Source: Cytobacillus dafuensis (lineage in GTDB: Bacteria > Bacillota > Bacilli > Bacillales > Cytobacillaceae). From it: 64,000 nt of DNA. The position numbers and the translations under genes were made by a program. The DNA is taken from the NCBI RefSeq assembly GCF_007995155.1, contig NZ_CP042593.1, positions 1,964,001 to 2,028,000 on the forward strand. The letters run 5' to 3'. The notes beneath the pieces were generated by a model. It did not search any database, had not been told where the DNA came from, and was given only the letters and a program-made list of their open reading frames with translations. Below are positions 27,333 through 35,965 of the stretch, piece by piece. Position 1 is the first letter of the stretch. Each line of letters opens with the position of its first letter.

Positions 27333-28562
27333 TTAAACTGTTTGAGGTTCTTTAAGTTCCATAGCAGGGCCAAAGAACTCATAACGAATATTTTCCTTTT
27401 TAAAGCCTGATTCTACTAATACTTCATACATGGCTTGCATAAAGCTGACTGGTCCACACATATAGACAATGGCTTCTTTATTTTTTACGATCTTATTTAA
27501 CCATTCTAAAGTAATAAAGCCTTCTTTATCGAATATGGCTGCTTCTCTATCAGTTTCCGTTGGTTTTTCATAGCAATAATAGCTTTTTACCAAATCGTTC
27601 TTCTGTACAATTTGCTTTACTTCATCAACAAAAGCATGGACATTACCATTGATTGCAGCATGGATAAAAGTTGTTTCTTGTTGTTTATCAGCTAATTGGT
27701 GAAGCATACAAAGCATAGGTGTGATTCCGACTCCTCCACTAAGAAGAATGGTTGGCTTGTCTGCTTGTTCCTCTAAAACAAATTCTCCAGCAGGTGCACT
27801 GATTTCAATGATTTCCCCAGCTTTGACATGATTATGCAAATAGTTTGAAACGATCCCCGCAGGCTTTTCGCCCATAAGATCTTCCCTTTTTACAGAAATT
27901 CGATAATAAGATTTATCTTGTGATTGGGATAAGCTATATTGACGAATATGTGTATATTGTTCGTTAGGTATAGTGGACAATTTAATGCTTATATATTGAC
28001 CTGGAATAAATTCTGCGATCGGTTTATCATCTATAGGCTTAAAGTAAAATGATGTAATAACATCACTTTCTTTAACGACTTTTTCCACTTTAAATTCTCT
28101 GAAATCCTTCCATCCTCCATGCTGATTTTCTGCAGAGTCGTATAAATTTTTTTCTACATGAATAAAGGCATTTGCAATTACTTCATATGCTTTAGCCCAT
28201 GCATTGATAATTTCATCTGTTGCTGCATTCCCTAAAACATCTTTAATTGCTAAGAGCAAATGCTCACCAACAATTGGGTAGTGTTCCGGCTTGATCCCTA
28301 ATGATCGATGCTTATGTCCAATTTGTGTAACGACTGGAATAATCGTTTCAAGCTGGTCAATATATTTTGCCGCTGCATATACAGCGTTCGCTAATGCTTT
28401 TTGCTGACGGCTTAGTTTTTGGTTTGCATGATTAAAAATATTTAATAACTCAGGATGGTTGTTGAACATTAATTCATAAAATCTCTTTGTAATTTTTTCT
28501 CCATGTTGTTCTAGGACTGGTACTGTGCTTTTAATAATATCAATTGTTTTTTGATCTAACAT
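27333..28562 (-). CDS. hmp: Flavohaemoglobin (nitric oxide dioxygenase) Hmp
   Basis: Oxidises NO to nitrate with O2 and NAD(P)H. 409 residues: globin domain 1-140 (proximal-side IGHKHRSLGI, with the haem-ligand His about 85), FAD-binding ferredoxin-reductase domain with HIRQYSLSQ, and the NAD-binding domain with LSGGVGITPMLCML and YMCGPVSFMQAM. Start ATG at 28562-28560, with AAAGGAG about 10 bases upstream; the family starts MLDQKTIDIIK. In B. subtilis a protease gene (bpr) lies between ftsZ and spoIIGA, so this gene stands at a different locus here. A perfect FNR-type palindrome lies upstream (see promoter entry), pointing to induction by low oxygen. Confidence 0.95.
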   Translation of the reverse strand: MLDQKTIDIIKSTVPVLEQHGEKITKRFYELMFNNHPELLNIFNHANQKLSRQQKALANAVYAAAKYIDQLETIIPVVTQIGHKHRSLGIKPEHYPIVGEHLLLAIKDVLGNAATDEIINAWAKAYEVIANAFIHVEKNLYDSAENQHGGWKDFREFKVEKVVKESDVITSFYFKPIDDKPIAEFIPGQYISIKLSTIPNEQYTHIRQYSLSQSQDKSYYRISVKREDLMGEKPAGIVSNYLHNHVKAGEIIEISAPAGEFVLEEQADKPTILLSGGVGITPMLCMLHQLADKQQETTFIHAAINGNVHAFVDEVKQIVQKNDLVKSYYCYEKPTETDREAAIFDKEGFITLEWLNKIVKNKEAIVYMCGPVSFMQAMYEVLVESGFKKENIRYEFFGPAMELKEPQTV

Positions 28563-28596
28563 GATGTCCAAACTCCTTTGCTTTATTGTCACTATA

Positions 28597-28639
28597 ATTA
28601 TAGGTGATTTAAAAAGGTTGGATTGTGATTTAAATCACA
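28597..28639 (-). promoter_or_regulatory. hmp promoter with FNR-type box
   Basis: TGTGATTTAAATCACA at 28624-28639 is a perfect 16-bp palindrome of the TGTGA-N6-TCACA type bound by Fnr in Bacillus. On the minus strand TATAAT lies at 28602-28597, predicting a start near 28590 and placing the box centre at about -41.5, the classic activator position. Fnr (rather than NsrR or ResD) is inferred from the half-sites. Confidence 0.7.
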
Positions 28640-28734
28640 CATTTACTAGCAAAGAAGATTTCAAACAACAAAAGATAAATAATGACAAAATACGAAAAGA
28701 AAAGTGGAAATTTCTAAAGTTTTCGTTCCAGAAA

Positions 28735-28768
28735 GTGACACACTTTATACAATGGTGTACGCTATACT
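28735..28768 (+). promoter_or_regulatory. spoIIG promoter with 22-bp spacer
   Basis: GTGACA (28735-28740) and TATACT (28763-28768) are separated by 22 bases. The B. subtilis spoIIG promoter is known for a 22-bp spacer that makes it dependent on Spo0A. TGACAAA (28683-28689) and ATACGAA (28690-28696) are weak Spo0A-box candidates at about -90. The architecture is the main support. Confidence 0.55.
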
Positions 28769-28873
28769 TTTTTTAACAGATTAATAGGCTATAAAACTAG
28801 ATATTATTCAAATTATTATTTCGGTTACCTATGCTCTAATTATGTTCCTACCAATCGATAAGGAGGATGAAGA

Positions 28874-29818
28874 TTGGAGGTCTATTTAGATATTATTTGG
28901 ATATTAAATTTATTATTTGATTGCCTTCTTCTTTATTTAACCGCGTTAATTTTAAAAAGGAATATAAAAATCTGGAGACTTTTTGCAGGAGGCTTAGTTG
29001 GTTCAGTAATTATATTATTATCTGTTACTCCTTTAAATTCCTATTCGGGCCATCCATTAACAAAATTATTATTTTCTATTTTCATGATATTAATAGCATT
29101 TGGATATAAAAGATTACGATATTTTATTAAAGTGCTAACGACTTTTTATTTAACGACTTTTTTAATTGGCGGATCTATGATTGGCGTTCATTATTTTATT
29201 AAATTTGATTCCCAGTTATCCTCCTCTGTTTTTCTTGAAAGTGTAAAAGGGTTTGGTGACCCAATTAGCTGGTTGTTTGTTCTTCTCGGATTTCCAATTG
29301 CATGGCATTTTTCTAAGCGAAAAATGGATGAAATTGAAATGACAAAAATACAGTATGATTCCTTAATCAAAGTGATTGTTACAATTAATGGAGAGTCTTA
29401 TATTTTTAATGGGTTAGTAGATAGTGGGAATCAGCTTTATGACCCGATTACAAAAATGCCTGTGATGTTTATTTCAATCAAAGATATGAAAGAAAATTTC
29501 CCAGAGGAATTAGTAAAAGTAGCTCAAAGTCCCGAACATTATATACTTGGAGAAGAGCAGATAGCTTCAGAATGGGTTCATAAAATGAGGGTGATTCCAT
29601 ACAAAGTCGTTGGACAAGAACATCAGCTTATTATAGCAATAAAACCAGATGAAATTATTATAGAAAAAGAGAATGAACGATATAAAGTGGAGAGAGGTCT
29701 TGTATCATTTTCGCTGCAGCAGTTTTCTGCAGAAAATGCATTCCAATGTATTGTCCATCCTAAAATGCTTACCACAATAAAGAAGGTGAAAAACGATATT
29801 CTTGTAAAGCATGCATGA
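28874..29818 (+). CDS. spoIIGA: Sporulation sigma-E factor processing peptidase SpoIIGA
   Basis: Membrane-embedded aspartic protease that removes the pro-sequence of sigma-E after a signal from the forespore (SpoIIR). 314 residues: five membrane segments in the first 150 residues, then a protease half with the aspartic motif NGLVDSGNQLYDP and family strings FISIKDMKENF and IAIKPDEIII. The start is TTG at 28874 with AAGGAGGATGA upstream. Directly followed by its substrate gene sigE, as in all Bacillus. Expression is expected from the Spo0A-type promoter upstream. Confidence 0.94.
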   Translation: MEVYLDIIWILNLLFDCLLLYLTALILKRNIKIWRLFAGGLVGSVIILLSVTPLNSYSGHPLTKLLFSIFMILIAFGYKRLRYFIKVLTTFYLTTFLIGGSMIGVHYFIKFDSQLSSSVFLESVKGFGDPISWLFVLLGFPIAWHFSKRKMDEIEMTKIQYDSLIKVIVTINGESYIFNGLVDSGNQLYDPITKMPVMFISIKDMKENFPEELVKVAQSPEHYILGEEQIASEWVHKMRVIPYKVVGQEHQLIIAIKPDEIIIEKENERYKVERGLVSFSLQQFSAENAFQCIVHPKMLTTIKKVKNDILVKHA

Positions 29819-29882
29819 CCGAAATCTAAAGATGCATATAACTCGTAATTTTTGAAATAGAAATATAGAGGGAGGACAAATC

Positions 29883-30602
29883 TTGAAACGCATAAAACTT
29901 CGCTTATCATACTATTGGTATAAATTATTAATGAAACTTGGACTTAAATCAGATGAAGTATACTATATTGGTGGAAGCGAAGCACTGCCTCCTCCTTTAA
30001 GTAAAGAGGAGGAAGAGCTTTTATTAGAAAAGCTTCCAAATGGGGATAAAGCAGCAAGATCTATTTTAATTGAAAGAAATTTAAGGCTAGTCGTTTATAT
30101 TGCAAGGAAGTTTGAAAATACGGGAATTAATATTGAAGATTTAATAAGTATTGGCACAATCGGGCTTATCAAGGCAGTTAATACTTTTAATCCAGAAAAG
30201 AAAATAAAACTTGCCACTTATGCATCAAGATGTATAGAGAACGAAATATTAATGTATTTAAGAAGAAATAACAAAATTCGCTCAGAAGTTTCATTTGATG
30301 AACCTCTAAATATTGATTGGGATGGAAATGAGCTTTTGCTTTCTGATGTGTTAGGAACGGAAGAAGACATTATTACGAAGGATCTTGAAGCGAATGTAGA
30401 TAAGAAGTTATTATCAAAAGCTTTGCATCAATTATCTGATCGTGAGAAGCAAATTATGGAGCTTCGGTTTGGTCTTGGAACTGGAGAGGAAAAAACGCAA
30501 AAGGATGTAGCTGATATGCTAGGTATTTCACAATCGTATATCTCTAGGTTAGAAAAGAGAATTATTAAAAGATTAAAGAAAGAATTTAATAAAATGGTAT
30601 AG
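29883..30602 (+). CDS. sigE: RNA polymerase sporulation sigma factor E (pro-sigma-E)
   Basis: First mother-cell sigma factor. 239 residues: a membrane-binding pro-sequence (about 1-27, [19 protein letters not shown]), region 2 with [27 protein letters not shown] and the -10-reading helix [23 protein letters not shown], region 4 with [28 protein letters not shown]. Near-identical to B. subtilis SigE in the parts I recall. Start TTG at 29883 behind GGGAGGAC. Processing site lies near SDE-VYYIGG. Sixty-four bases after spoIIGA. Confidence 0.97.
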   Translation: MKRIKLRLSYYWYKLLMKLGLKSDEVYYIGGSEALPPPLSKEEEELLLEKLPNGDKAARSILIERNLRLVVYIARKFENTGINIEDLISIGTIGLIKAVNTFNPEKKIKLATYASRCIENEILMYLRRNNKIRSEVSFDEPLNIDWDGNELLLSDVLGTEEDIITKDLEANVDKKLLSKALHQLSDREKQIMELRFGLGTGEEKTQKDVADMLGISQSYISRLEKRIIKRLKKEFNKMV

Positions 30603-30743
30603 GGTATAATTTGTACGCTTGTTCCACAGTTTTTTTATTTGTATGGTTTTATTAAAAAATTTTTTATCATAAAAAAGTAGCTAAATAAAGCTTACATTTA
30701 TGGAGTTTGTCTTTTTTCTCATATTAGTTGCTCGAATGAAGGT

Positions 30744-30772
30744 GCATAATTTTCCTCCTCAAGGAAATACTG
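30744..30772 (+). promoter_or_regulatory. Candidate forespore (sigma-F/G type) promoter of sigG
   Basis: GCATA (30744-30748) fits the sigma-F/G -35 and GGAAATACTG (30763-30772) fits the -10 pattern GGNNANANTN completely. The 14-base spacer is 1-2 shorter than usual, which lowers confidence. Confidence 0.45.
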
Positions 30773-30808
30773 TTTTTTGTACAGCAGCTCCTGTGAGGAG
30801 GGAAAAGA

Positions 30809-31588
30809 TTGACTCGAAATAAAGTAGAAATTTGCGGTGTTGATACTTCAAAGCTTCCAGTTTTGAAAAACGAAGAAATGAGAGAGCTCTTCAAGCAAAT
30901 GCATAAGGGTGATATAACCGCTCGGGAAAAACTCGTCAATGGTAATTTACGACTTGTTCTCAGTGTTATTCAGCGTTTTAATAACAGGGGTGAATTTGTT
31001 GATGACCTATTCCAGGTCGGCTGTATCGGTCTAATGAAATCTATTGATAATTTTGATCTAAGTCAAAACGTAAAGTTTTCCACCTATGCTGTTCCCATGA
31101 TTATCGGAGAGATTAGAAGGTATTTAAGGGATAATAATCCAATTCGAGTCTCTCGTTCATTAAGGGATATTGCGTACAAAGCATTGCAAGTGAGAGAACG
31201 GTTGATGAGTAAAACATCGAGAGAGCCAACGGCAGCGGAGATCGCTAAGGAGCTAGATGTACCGCATGAGGAAATTGTCTTTGCTTTAGATGCCATTCAG
31301 GATCCAGTTTCTTTGTTTGAACCTATCTACAATGATGGCGGAGATCCGATTTATGTAATGGACCAATTAAGCGATGAAAAAAACAAGGATATTCAATGGA
31401 TCGAGGAAATAGCATTAAAAGAAGGGATGAGAAGGTTAAACGAGCGTGAAAAGCTCATTTTAAGAAAGCGCTTTTTTCAAGGGAAAACCCAAATGGAGGT
31501 TGCAGAGGAAATCGGTATTTCTCAAGCCCAAGTATCAAGACTTGAAAAAGCCGCAATAAAACAAATGAATAAAAATATTCAAAGCTAA
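30809..31588 (+). CDS. sigG: RNA polymerase sporulation sigma factor G
   Basis: Late forespore sigma factor. 259 residues: the N-terminal MTRNKVEICGVDTSKLPVL typical of SigG (including the region bound by SpoIIAB/CsfB), region 2 NGNLRLVLSVIQRFNNRGEFVDDLFQVGCIGLMKSIDNFDLS (in part), region 3 REPTAAEIAKELDVPHEEI, region 4 GKTQMEVAEEIGISQAQVSRLEK. Start TTG at 30809 behind GAGGAGGG. Sits 206 bases after sigE with its own candidate forespore promoter; a terminator overlaps its stop. Confidence 0.97.
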   Translation: MTRNKVEICGVDTSKLPVLKNEEMRELFKQMHKGDITAREKLVNGNLRLVLSVIQRFNNRGEFVDDLFQVGCIGLMKSIDNFDLSQNVKFSTYAVPMIIGEIRRYLRDNNPIRVSRSLRDIAYKALQVRERLMSKTSREPTAAEIAKELDVPHEEIVFALDAIQDPVSLFEPIYNDGGDPIYVMDQLSDEKNKDIQWIEEIALKEGMRRLNEREKLILRKRFFQGKTQMEVAEEIGISQAQVSRLEKAAIKQMNKNIQS

Positions 31589-31620
31589 GGCTGCCATTTG
31601 GCAGCTTTAGCTTTATTTAT
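31583..31620 (+). terminator. Rho-independent terminator overlapping the sigG stop
   Basis: AGCTAAGGCTGCC (31583-31595) pairs with GGCAGCTTTAGCT (31600-31612), loop ATTT, followed by TTATTTATTATTTT. The stem begins inside the last sigG codons. Confidence 0.82.
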
Positions 31621-31779
31621 TATTTTATTAACTGGCTTTAAAACCCACGCTGATTGAGGTTTTACTTAATTAGCAGGAAATACGAAGGGTATCCAGCTTT
31701 TTCTTTCTGCATATAACGATAATTTATTAAATAAATTCATATATATAAATCAGGGACAAAATGGCGGAGGTGGGAGGCT

Positions 31780-32040
31780 ATGATAAAGATATCAGAATTT
31801 CAACAGAAAGATGTCATTAACGTGGCAAATGGAAAGAAGCTTGGAAATATAGGAGATATTGATATTAATGTTCAGACGGGAGAAATAAATGCAGTTATTA
31901 TTGGCGGTAATGGCAAAGTGTTAGGTTTTTTTGGCCGTGAAGAGGATATCATTATTCCATGGAAAAATATATTAAAAATTGGGGAAGATGTCATATTAGT
32001 AAGATTCAAGGATGACAGCGTGATCAAGGACGTCGAATAA
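31780..32040 (+). CDS. ylmC: YlmC/YmxH family PRC-barrel protein
   Basis: 86 residues with the PRC-barrel pattern MIKISEFQQKDVINVANGKKLGNI, GDIDINVQTGEINAVII and DIIIPWKNILKIGEDVILV. Family function is unclear; the group is linked to sporulation in Bacillus. Starts with ATG at 31780 after GGAGGTGGGAGG. It follows sigG, as in B. subtilis, except that the small ylmA ABC-protein gene found there is absent here. Confidence 0.88.
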   Translation: MIKISEFQQKDVINVANGKKLGNIGDIDINVQTGEINAVIIGGNGKVLGFFGREEDIIIPWKNILKIGEDVILVRFKDDSVIKDVE

Positions 32041-32104
32041 GCGTGCAAAAAAACTTCATTTAACTGTGAAGACACCTTCGTGTGTGTTAAACTATAGAAA
32101 AATG

Positions 32105-32185
32105 AGAAATGCGCAGCTACTTGAAAGAAGAACTTCGACAAAAACTGCCTTGTCCTGTATGTCAGGGTGGCTACTTGCGCTAGAC
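32105..32185. repeat. Possible degenerate repeat before ylmD
   Basis: GCGCAGCTACTTG near 32112 and GGCTACTTGCGC near 32169 flank TGCCTTGTCCTGTATGTCA, a string like the TTGTCCTGTGGCA blocks (minus strand) of the element at 39468-39735. Similarity is judged by eye and may be chance. Confidence 0.35.
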
Positions 32186-32202
32186 AAGTTGAGGAATGTT
32201 AA

Positions 32203-33030
32203 ATGGAACCATTTATTTTGAATAAAAGCGAGTATTTTGTCATAAAAGAATGGACTGAAATATTTCCGGGGTTATTGGCAGGCTTTACAAGCAAAAATGG
32301 CGGATATAGCATTAATCATTTTTCCTCCATGAACCTGGGTCTTCATGTAAAGGATTCATCAGAATCTGTTAGGAAAAATCGTGAATCAATAGCAAAATTA
32401 TTAAATTTTCCGCTTGATACATGGGTTGGGGCAGAACAAACACATGAGATTCACATTCAAAAGGTATCAAAAGCCGATGGTGGTAAAGGCTCGGCTGTTT
32501 ATGAGGAATCGTTCAATGGAACAGATGGTTTTTTTACTTTCGAAAAAGGCCTTTTATTAACTTTATGCTATGCTGATTGCGTTCCTCTCTACTTTTGTCA
32601 TGAAAATACAGGAGCAATTGGTACTGCTCATGCAGGCTGGAAAGGGACTGTTAATGGCATTGCAAGGGAAATGGTAAAATTCTTTAAAAATGAAGGAATG
32701 GATTTAGAAGGACTTCATGTGGTGATAGGGCCTTCCATTTGCAATAACTGTTATATAGTCGATGATCATGTTATTACATTAATTGAAAATAGACTAGAAG
32801 ATATTGATAATAAACCATATAATCAAATTGGTGAGAATCAATATAATCTTGACCTAAAACAATTAAATAAAGAAATCCTTATTCAATCTGGAGTCTTTGA
32901 AAAAAATATTAAAGTATCAACTTTATGCACCAGCTGTCAAAATGATCATTTTTTCTCACATAGAAGAGATAAAGGGAAAACTGGAAGAATGATGAGTTTT
33001 ATTGGCTGGAAGGAGGATTTACAGGCTTAA
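32203..33030 (+). CDS. ylmD: YlmD, multicopper-polyphenol-oxidase (DUF152/YfiH) family
   Basis: 275 residues. Family members are zinc enzymes acting on purine nucleosides (purine nucleoside phosphorylase/adenosine deaminase activities) though often annotated as laccase. Conserved metal-site strings: WVGAEQTHEIHIQKV (His), TLCYADCVPLYF (Cys), GTAHAGWKGTVNGIA (His) and VVIGPSICNNCYIV; the end is FFSHRRDKGKTGRMMSFIGW. ATG at 32203 with GAGGAATG upstream. No gap to ylmE (start directly after its stop), so they are co-translated. Confidence 0.9.
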   Translation: MEPFILNKSEYFVIKEWTEIFPGLLAGFTSKNGGYSINHFSSMNLGLHVKDSSESVRKNRESIAKLLNFPLDTWVGAEQTHEIHIQKVSKADGGKGSAVYEESFNGTDGFFTFEKGLLLTLCYADCVPLYFCHENTGAIGTAHAGWKGTVNGIAREMVKFFKNEGMDLEGLHVVIGPSICNNCYIVDDHVITLIENRLEDIDNKPYNQIGENQYNLDLKQLNKEILIQSGVFEKNIKVSTLCTSCQNDHFFSHRRDKGKTGRMMSFIGWKEDLQA

Positions 33031-33723
33031 ATGAAAGTTGTAGAAAATTTAAAGGAAATTCAATTAAAAATTAAAGAAGCATGTGAAAAGTCTGGACGCA
33101 ATATGGAAGATATAAAAATAATAGCCGTAACTAAATATGTTTCAACTAGCAGAGCAATAGAAGCACTTAATGCAGGGATTGTTCACTTAGGAGAAAATAG
33201 AGATGAAGGGCTATTAGAAAAATGGGAAAAGTTAAAGGACAAGCCAATATGGCATTTTATAGGTTCATTACAAACAAGAAAAGTGAAAAATATTATTGAT
33301 AAAGTTGAATATATTCACTCTTTAGACAGATTATCACTTGCAGAAGAAATTAATAAGCGAACTGAGAAACAAGTAAAATGTTTAGTCCAGGTTAATGTTT
33401 CCGGTGAAGAAACGAAGCAAGGAATACAGCCTGATGAGGTAAATGAGTTTATTTCCCAGCTTATTGAATACCCAAATATCCGTGTTTGCGGATTAATGAC
33501 GATGGCCCCATTTACTTCTGATGAAAAGATTTTACGTTCATGTTTTCGAAAGCTTAAAGATTTGCAAGCTGAGATCCAAAGCTTAAATCTAGATTATGCA
33601 CCGTGCAACGAGCTTTCAATGGGGATGTCAAATGATTATCGTATTGCAATCGAAGAAGGTGCTACGATGGTGCGTATTGGGACAGCATTAGTAGGTGAAG
33701 AAGATTTAGGAATTGGAGGTTAA
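33031..33723 (+). CDS. ylmE: YggS/YlmE family pyridoxal-phosphate homeostasis protein
   Basis: PLP-binding protein with an alanine-racemase-like TIM barrel and no known catalytic activity; involved in PLP and amino acid homeostasis. 230 residues with the PLP lysine in IIAVTKYVS (about residue 36), [45 protein letters not shown] and [27 protein letters not shown]. It starts immediately at the end of ylmD. Next gene is sepF, the widespread yggS-sepF-yggT order of Gram-positive bacteria. Confidence 0.94.
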   Translation: MKVVENLKEIQLKIKEACEKSGRNMEDIKIIAVTKYVSTSRAIEALNAGIVHLGENRDEGLLEKWEKLKDKPIWHFIGSLQTRKVKNIIDKVEYIHSLDRLSLAEEINKRTEKQVKCLVQVNVSGEETKQGIQPDEVNEFISQLIEYPNIRVCGLMTMAPFTSDEKILRSCFRKLKDLQAEIQSLNLDYAPCNELSMGMSNDYRIAIEEGATMVRIGTALVGEEDLGIGG

Positions 33724-33728
33724 AAGAT

Positions 33729-34181
33729 ATGAGCATTAAATCAAAATTTAAAACATTTTTCTTCCTAGATGATGATTATGACTATCAGGAAGAGGAAGTG
33801 ATCGAAGAAGAAACAGAGCAATTAAAACAGCAACCACAAAGTCATCAAAAACAACAAGCACAGAAGAATAATATTGTCAGTCTACAAAGTGTTCAAATGT
33901 CTTCGAAAGTAGTCTTAGTTGAGCCGAGAGTATATGCTGAGGCTCAAGATATTGCAGATCAATTAAAAAACAGACGGGCTGTAGTTGTTAATTTACAAAG
34001 AATTGATAGGGATCAAGCTAAAAGAATTGTTGACTTTTTAAGCGGTACTGTTTATGCGATTGGCGGAGATATCCAAAAAGTTGGAACAGATATTTTTCTC
34101 TGTACACCTGACAATATTGAGGTTTCAGGTAATATCTCCCAAATCATGCAAGAACAAGATTTTGAAAATTCGAGGTGGTAA
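33729..34181 (+). CDS. sepF: Cell division protein SepF
   Basis: Forms rings that bundle FtsZ and anchor it to the membrane at the septum. 150 residues: N-terminal amphipathic membrane helix ([13 protein letters not shown]), an acidic and Gln-rich linker (about 14-60), then the SepF domain with [46 protein letters not shown] (in part), [31 protein letters not shown] precedes ATG. Complements FtsA encoded in the dcw cluster of this window. Confidence 0.95.
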   Translation: MSIKSKFKTFFFLDDDYDYQEEEVIEEETEQLKQQPQSHQKQQAQKNNIVSLQSVQMSSKVVLVEPRVYAEAQDIADQLKNRRAVVVNLQRIDRDQAKRIVDFLSGTVYAIGGDIQKVGTDIFLCTPDNIEVSGNISQIMQEQDFENSRW

Positions 34182-34187
34182 AATTTA

Positions 34188-34451
34188 ATGATTTTTTTAT
34201 ATGATGTTTTGACTTCCATTATTTCTATATATTCTTGGGCATTAATCATTTATATTCTAATGTCCTGGTTCCCAAATGCTCGGGAATCCGCAATTGGTCA
34301 GTTTTTAGCACGAATATGTGAGCCATATTTAGAACCTTTTAGGAAAATTATTCCTCCGATAGGTATGATCGATATTTCACCTATCGTTGCGATTTTTGTT
34401 CTTAAATTAGCGGCAGGTGGATTAAGACAATTATTTCTCTGGATTGCATAA
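34188..34451 (+). CDS. ylmG: YggT family membrane protein YlmG
   Basis: 87 residues with two membrane segments (about 5-24 and 63-83) and the family motif [17 protein letters not shown] and [24 protein letters not shown]. Exact role unknown; linked to division or osmotic adaptation in other organisms. Six bases after sepF; a hairpin terminator follows. Confidence 0.93.
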   Translation: MIFLYDVLTSIISIYSWALIIYILMSWFPNARESAIGQFLARICEPYLEPFRKIIPPIGMIDISPIVAIFVLKLAAGGLRQLFLWIA

Positions 34452-34462
34452 TTTGCGAACAG

Positions 34463-34490
34463 AAGAGGGCTTTTTTAGGCCCCTTTTTGT
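34463..34490 (+). terminator. Probable terminator after ylmG
   Basis: AAGAGGGC (34463-34470) with GCCCCTTT (34479-34486), one interrupted pair, then TTTTGTTTT. Imperfect stem. Confidence 0.6.
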
Positions 34491-34561
34491 TTTAATCCAT
34501 ATATGTAATTAGCTAATTTTATGTAAATATTCGCTAAGCTTTTTTGAAGGGGAATATTAGG

Positions 34562-35335
34562 ATGACTATTTATCAGCATTATCGTCCTGAAGAAAAGGAA
34601 TTTATTGATCAGGTTCTTAATTGGAAGCATACAGTGGAAGCTGATTACGCTCCAAAGCTAACGGATTTTCTAGACCCGAGGGAACAGGAAATTGTTAATA
34701 ACATCATTGGAAGTAATCATGAAGTGAAAGTGAATTTGTTTGGCGGTACTAGCTTTGCCGAAAGGAAGAGGGCACTAATTTTCCCTGAATATTTTCAGTG
34801 CGAAGAACAAGATTTTAATATATCTTTATATGAAGTGATCTACCCCAAAAAATTTATTACGATTGAGCATCCACAAGTGCTTGGCAGTTTAATGTCGACT
34901 GGATTAAAACGAGGAAAGTTTGGTGACATTCTTTTTCAGGATGAACGAATCCAATTTTTTGTCACTCAGGAAATTGAAGAGTACTTAAGTATTCAAATAG
35001 AATCAATTGGCAGAGCAACCGTGAGTTTAAAAAAACTGCCATTAATAAATGCAATTCAACTAACTGATTCTTGGGTGGAATTATCTGTCATTTCATCATC
35101 ACTCCGGTTAGATACAGTCATTTCAGCTGTTTTCAATATTTCAAGGCAGAAATCTCAAAGCCTGATTCAACATGGTCTCGTAAAGGTCAATTGGACAAGC
35201 ATTGAAAATTCAGCATTTGAATGCAGAGAAAGTGATATTATTTCAGTAAGAGGATTTGGACGAACAAAGCTCATTGGAATTGAAGGGAAAACGAAAAAAG
35301 ATAAGTGGAAAATAACTGCAGGTAAACAAAAATAA
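34562..35335 (+). CDS. ylmH: S4-domain RNA-binding protein YlmH
   Basis: 257 residues: N-terminal domain (HYRPEEKEFIDQVLNWKH, LTDFLDPREQEIVNNIIG) and C-terminal S4 RNA-binding domain (about 180-245, SSLRLDTVISAVFNISRQKSQSLIQHGLVKVNW, given in part). Bacillus YlmH binds stalled 50S-peptidyl-tRNA complexes and takes part in ribosome rescue parallel to RqcH, also in this window. ATG 34562 with AAGGGG 9 bases upstream; an in-frame ATG at 34544 lacks a site. divIVA follows. Confidence 0.92.
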   Translation: MTIYQHYRPEEKEFIDQVLNWKHTVEADYAPKLTDFLDPREQEIVNNIIGSNHEVKVNLFGGTSFAERKRALIFPEYFQCEEQDFNISLYEVIYPKKFITIEHPQVLGSLMSTGLKRGKFGDILFQDERIQFFVTQEIEEYLSIQIESIGRATVSLKKLPLINAIQLTDSWVELSVISSSLRLDTVISAVFNISRQKSQSLIQHGLVKVNWTSIENSAFECRESDIISVRGFGRTKLIGIEGKTKKDKWKITAGKQK

Positions 35336-35402
35336 TAATTAATAATGCAGGAATTTGGTGCAAGTTGTCGAATTGTTGAGTGAAAGAAAACTTTTTTTAT
35401 TT

Positions 35403-35408
35403 TATAAT
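35403..35408 (+). promoter_or_regulatory. Likely -10 element of divIVA
   Basis: TATAAT at 35403-35408, 42 bases before the divIVA start. No good -35 at the usual distance (TTGAGT at 35376 would give a 21-base spacer). Confidence 0.4.
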
Positions 35409-35449
35409 ATACATAAATGATTGAACATTGATTTTGGGAGGTGGCCATG

Positions 35450-35965
35450 ATGCCATTAACACCGTTAGATATTCATAACAAAGAATTCAGCAAAGGATTC
35501 CGCGGCTATGATGAAGACGAAGTAAATGAATTTCTTGACCAAGTGATAAAAGATTATGAAATTTTAATTCGTGAAAAAAAGGAATTAGAAGAAAAGTTAA
35601 ATGACCAAAACGAACGAATTGGCCATTTTAACAATATTGAAGAAACACTAAATAAATCAATAGTTATAGCACAAGAAGCAGCTGAAGAAGTAAAAAGAAA
35701 TGCTCAAAAAGAAGCGAAGTTAATTATAAAAGAAGCTGAGAAGAATGCTGATCGTATTGTTAATGAGTCATTATCAAAAGCTCGAAAAATTGCTCTTGAA
35801 ATTGAAGAATTGAAAAAGCAATCGAAGGTGTTCAGAACACGGTTTAAAATGCTGATTGAGGCTCAATTAGATTTATTGAATAATGATGATTGGGATCATT
35901 TACTTGCGTATAAGCTTGATGCAACTGAGTTAAAATCTGCACAAGAAGAAGATTCATTAGCTTGA
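35450..35965 (+). CDS. divIVA: Septum site-determining protein DivIVA
   Basis: Coiled-coil protein that binds negatively curved membrane at poles and septa and recruits MinJ and others. 171 residues: N-terminal lipid-binding domain MPLTPLDIHNKEFSKGFRGYDEDEVNEFL (given in part; membrane-inserting residues near 17-18), then two coiled coils with NIEETLNKSIVIAQEAAEEVKRN and RTRFKMLIEAQLDLL. ATG 35450 gives the family start MPLTP with GGAGG 8 bases upstream; ATG 35447 and GTG 35441 are possible but less fitting. Its stop codon lies inside the -35 of the ileS promoter. Confidence 0.95.
   Translation: MPLTPLDIHNKEFSKGFRGYDEDEVNEFLDQVIKDYEILIREKKELEEKLNDQNERIGHFNNIEETLNKSIVIAQEAAEEVKRNAQKEAKLIIKEAEKNADRIVNESLSKARKIALEIEELKKQSKVFRTRFKMLIEAQLDLLNNDDWDHLLAYKLDATELKSAQEEDSLA

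Larger units (their letters stand above)
28563..28873. other. Divergent intergenic region between hmp and spoIIGA
   Basis: 311 bases holding two promoters: the hmp promoter with an FNR-type box (28597-28639, leftward) and the spoIIG promoter (28735-28768, rightward). Candidate Spo0A boxes lie near 28683-28697. No gene; an open frame on the + strand here has no ribosome binding site and is not called. Confidence 0.6.

Noticed and set aside
28561..28776. 71-codon open frame on the + strand in the hmp-spoIIGA interval
   Set aside because: It covers the hmp promoter, the FNR-type box and the spoIIG promoter region; no ribosome binding site.
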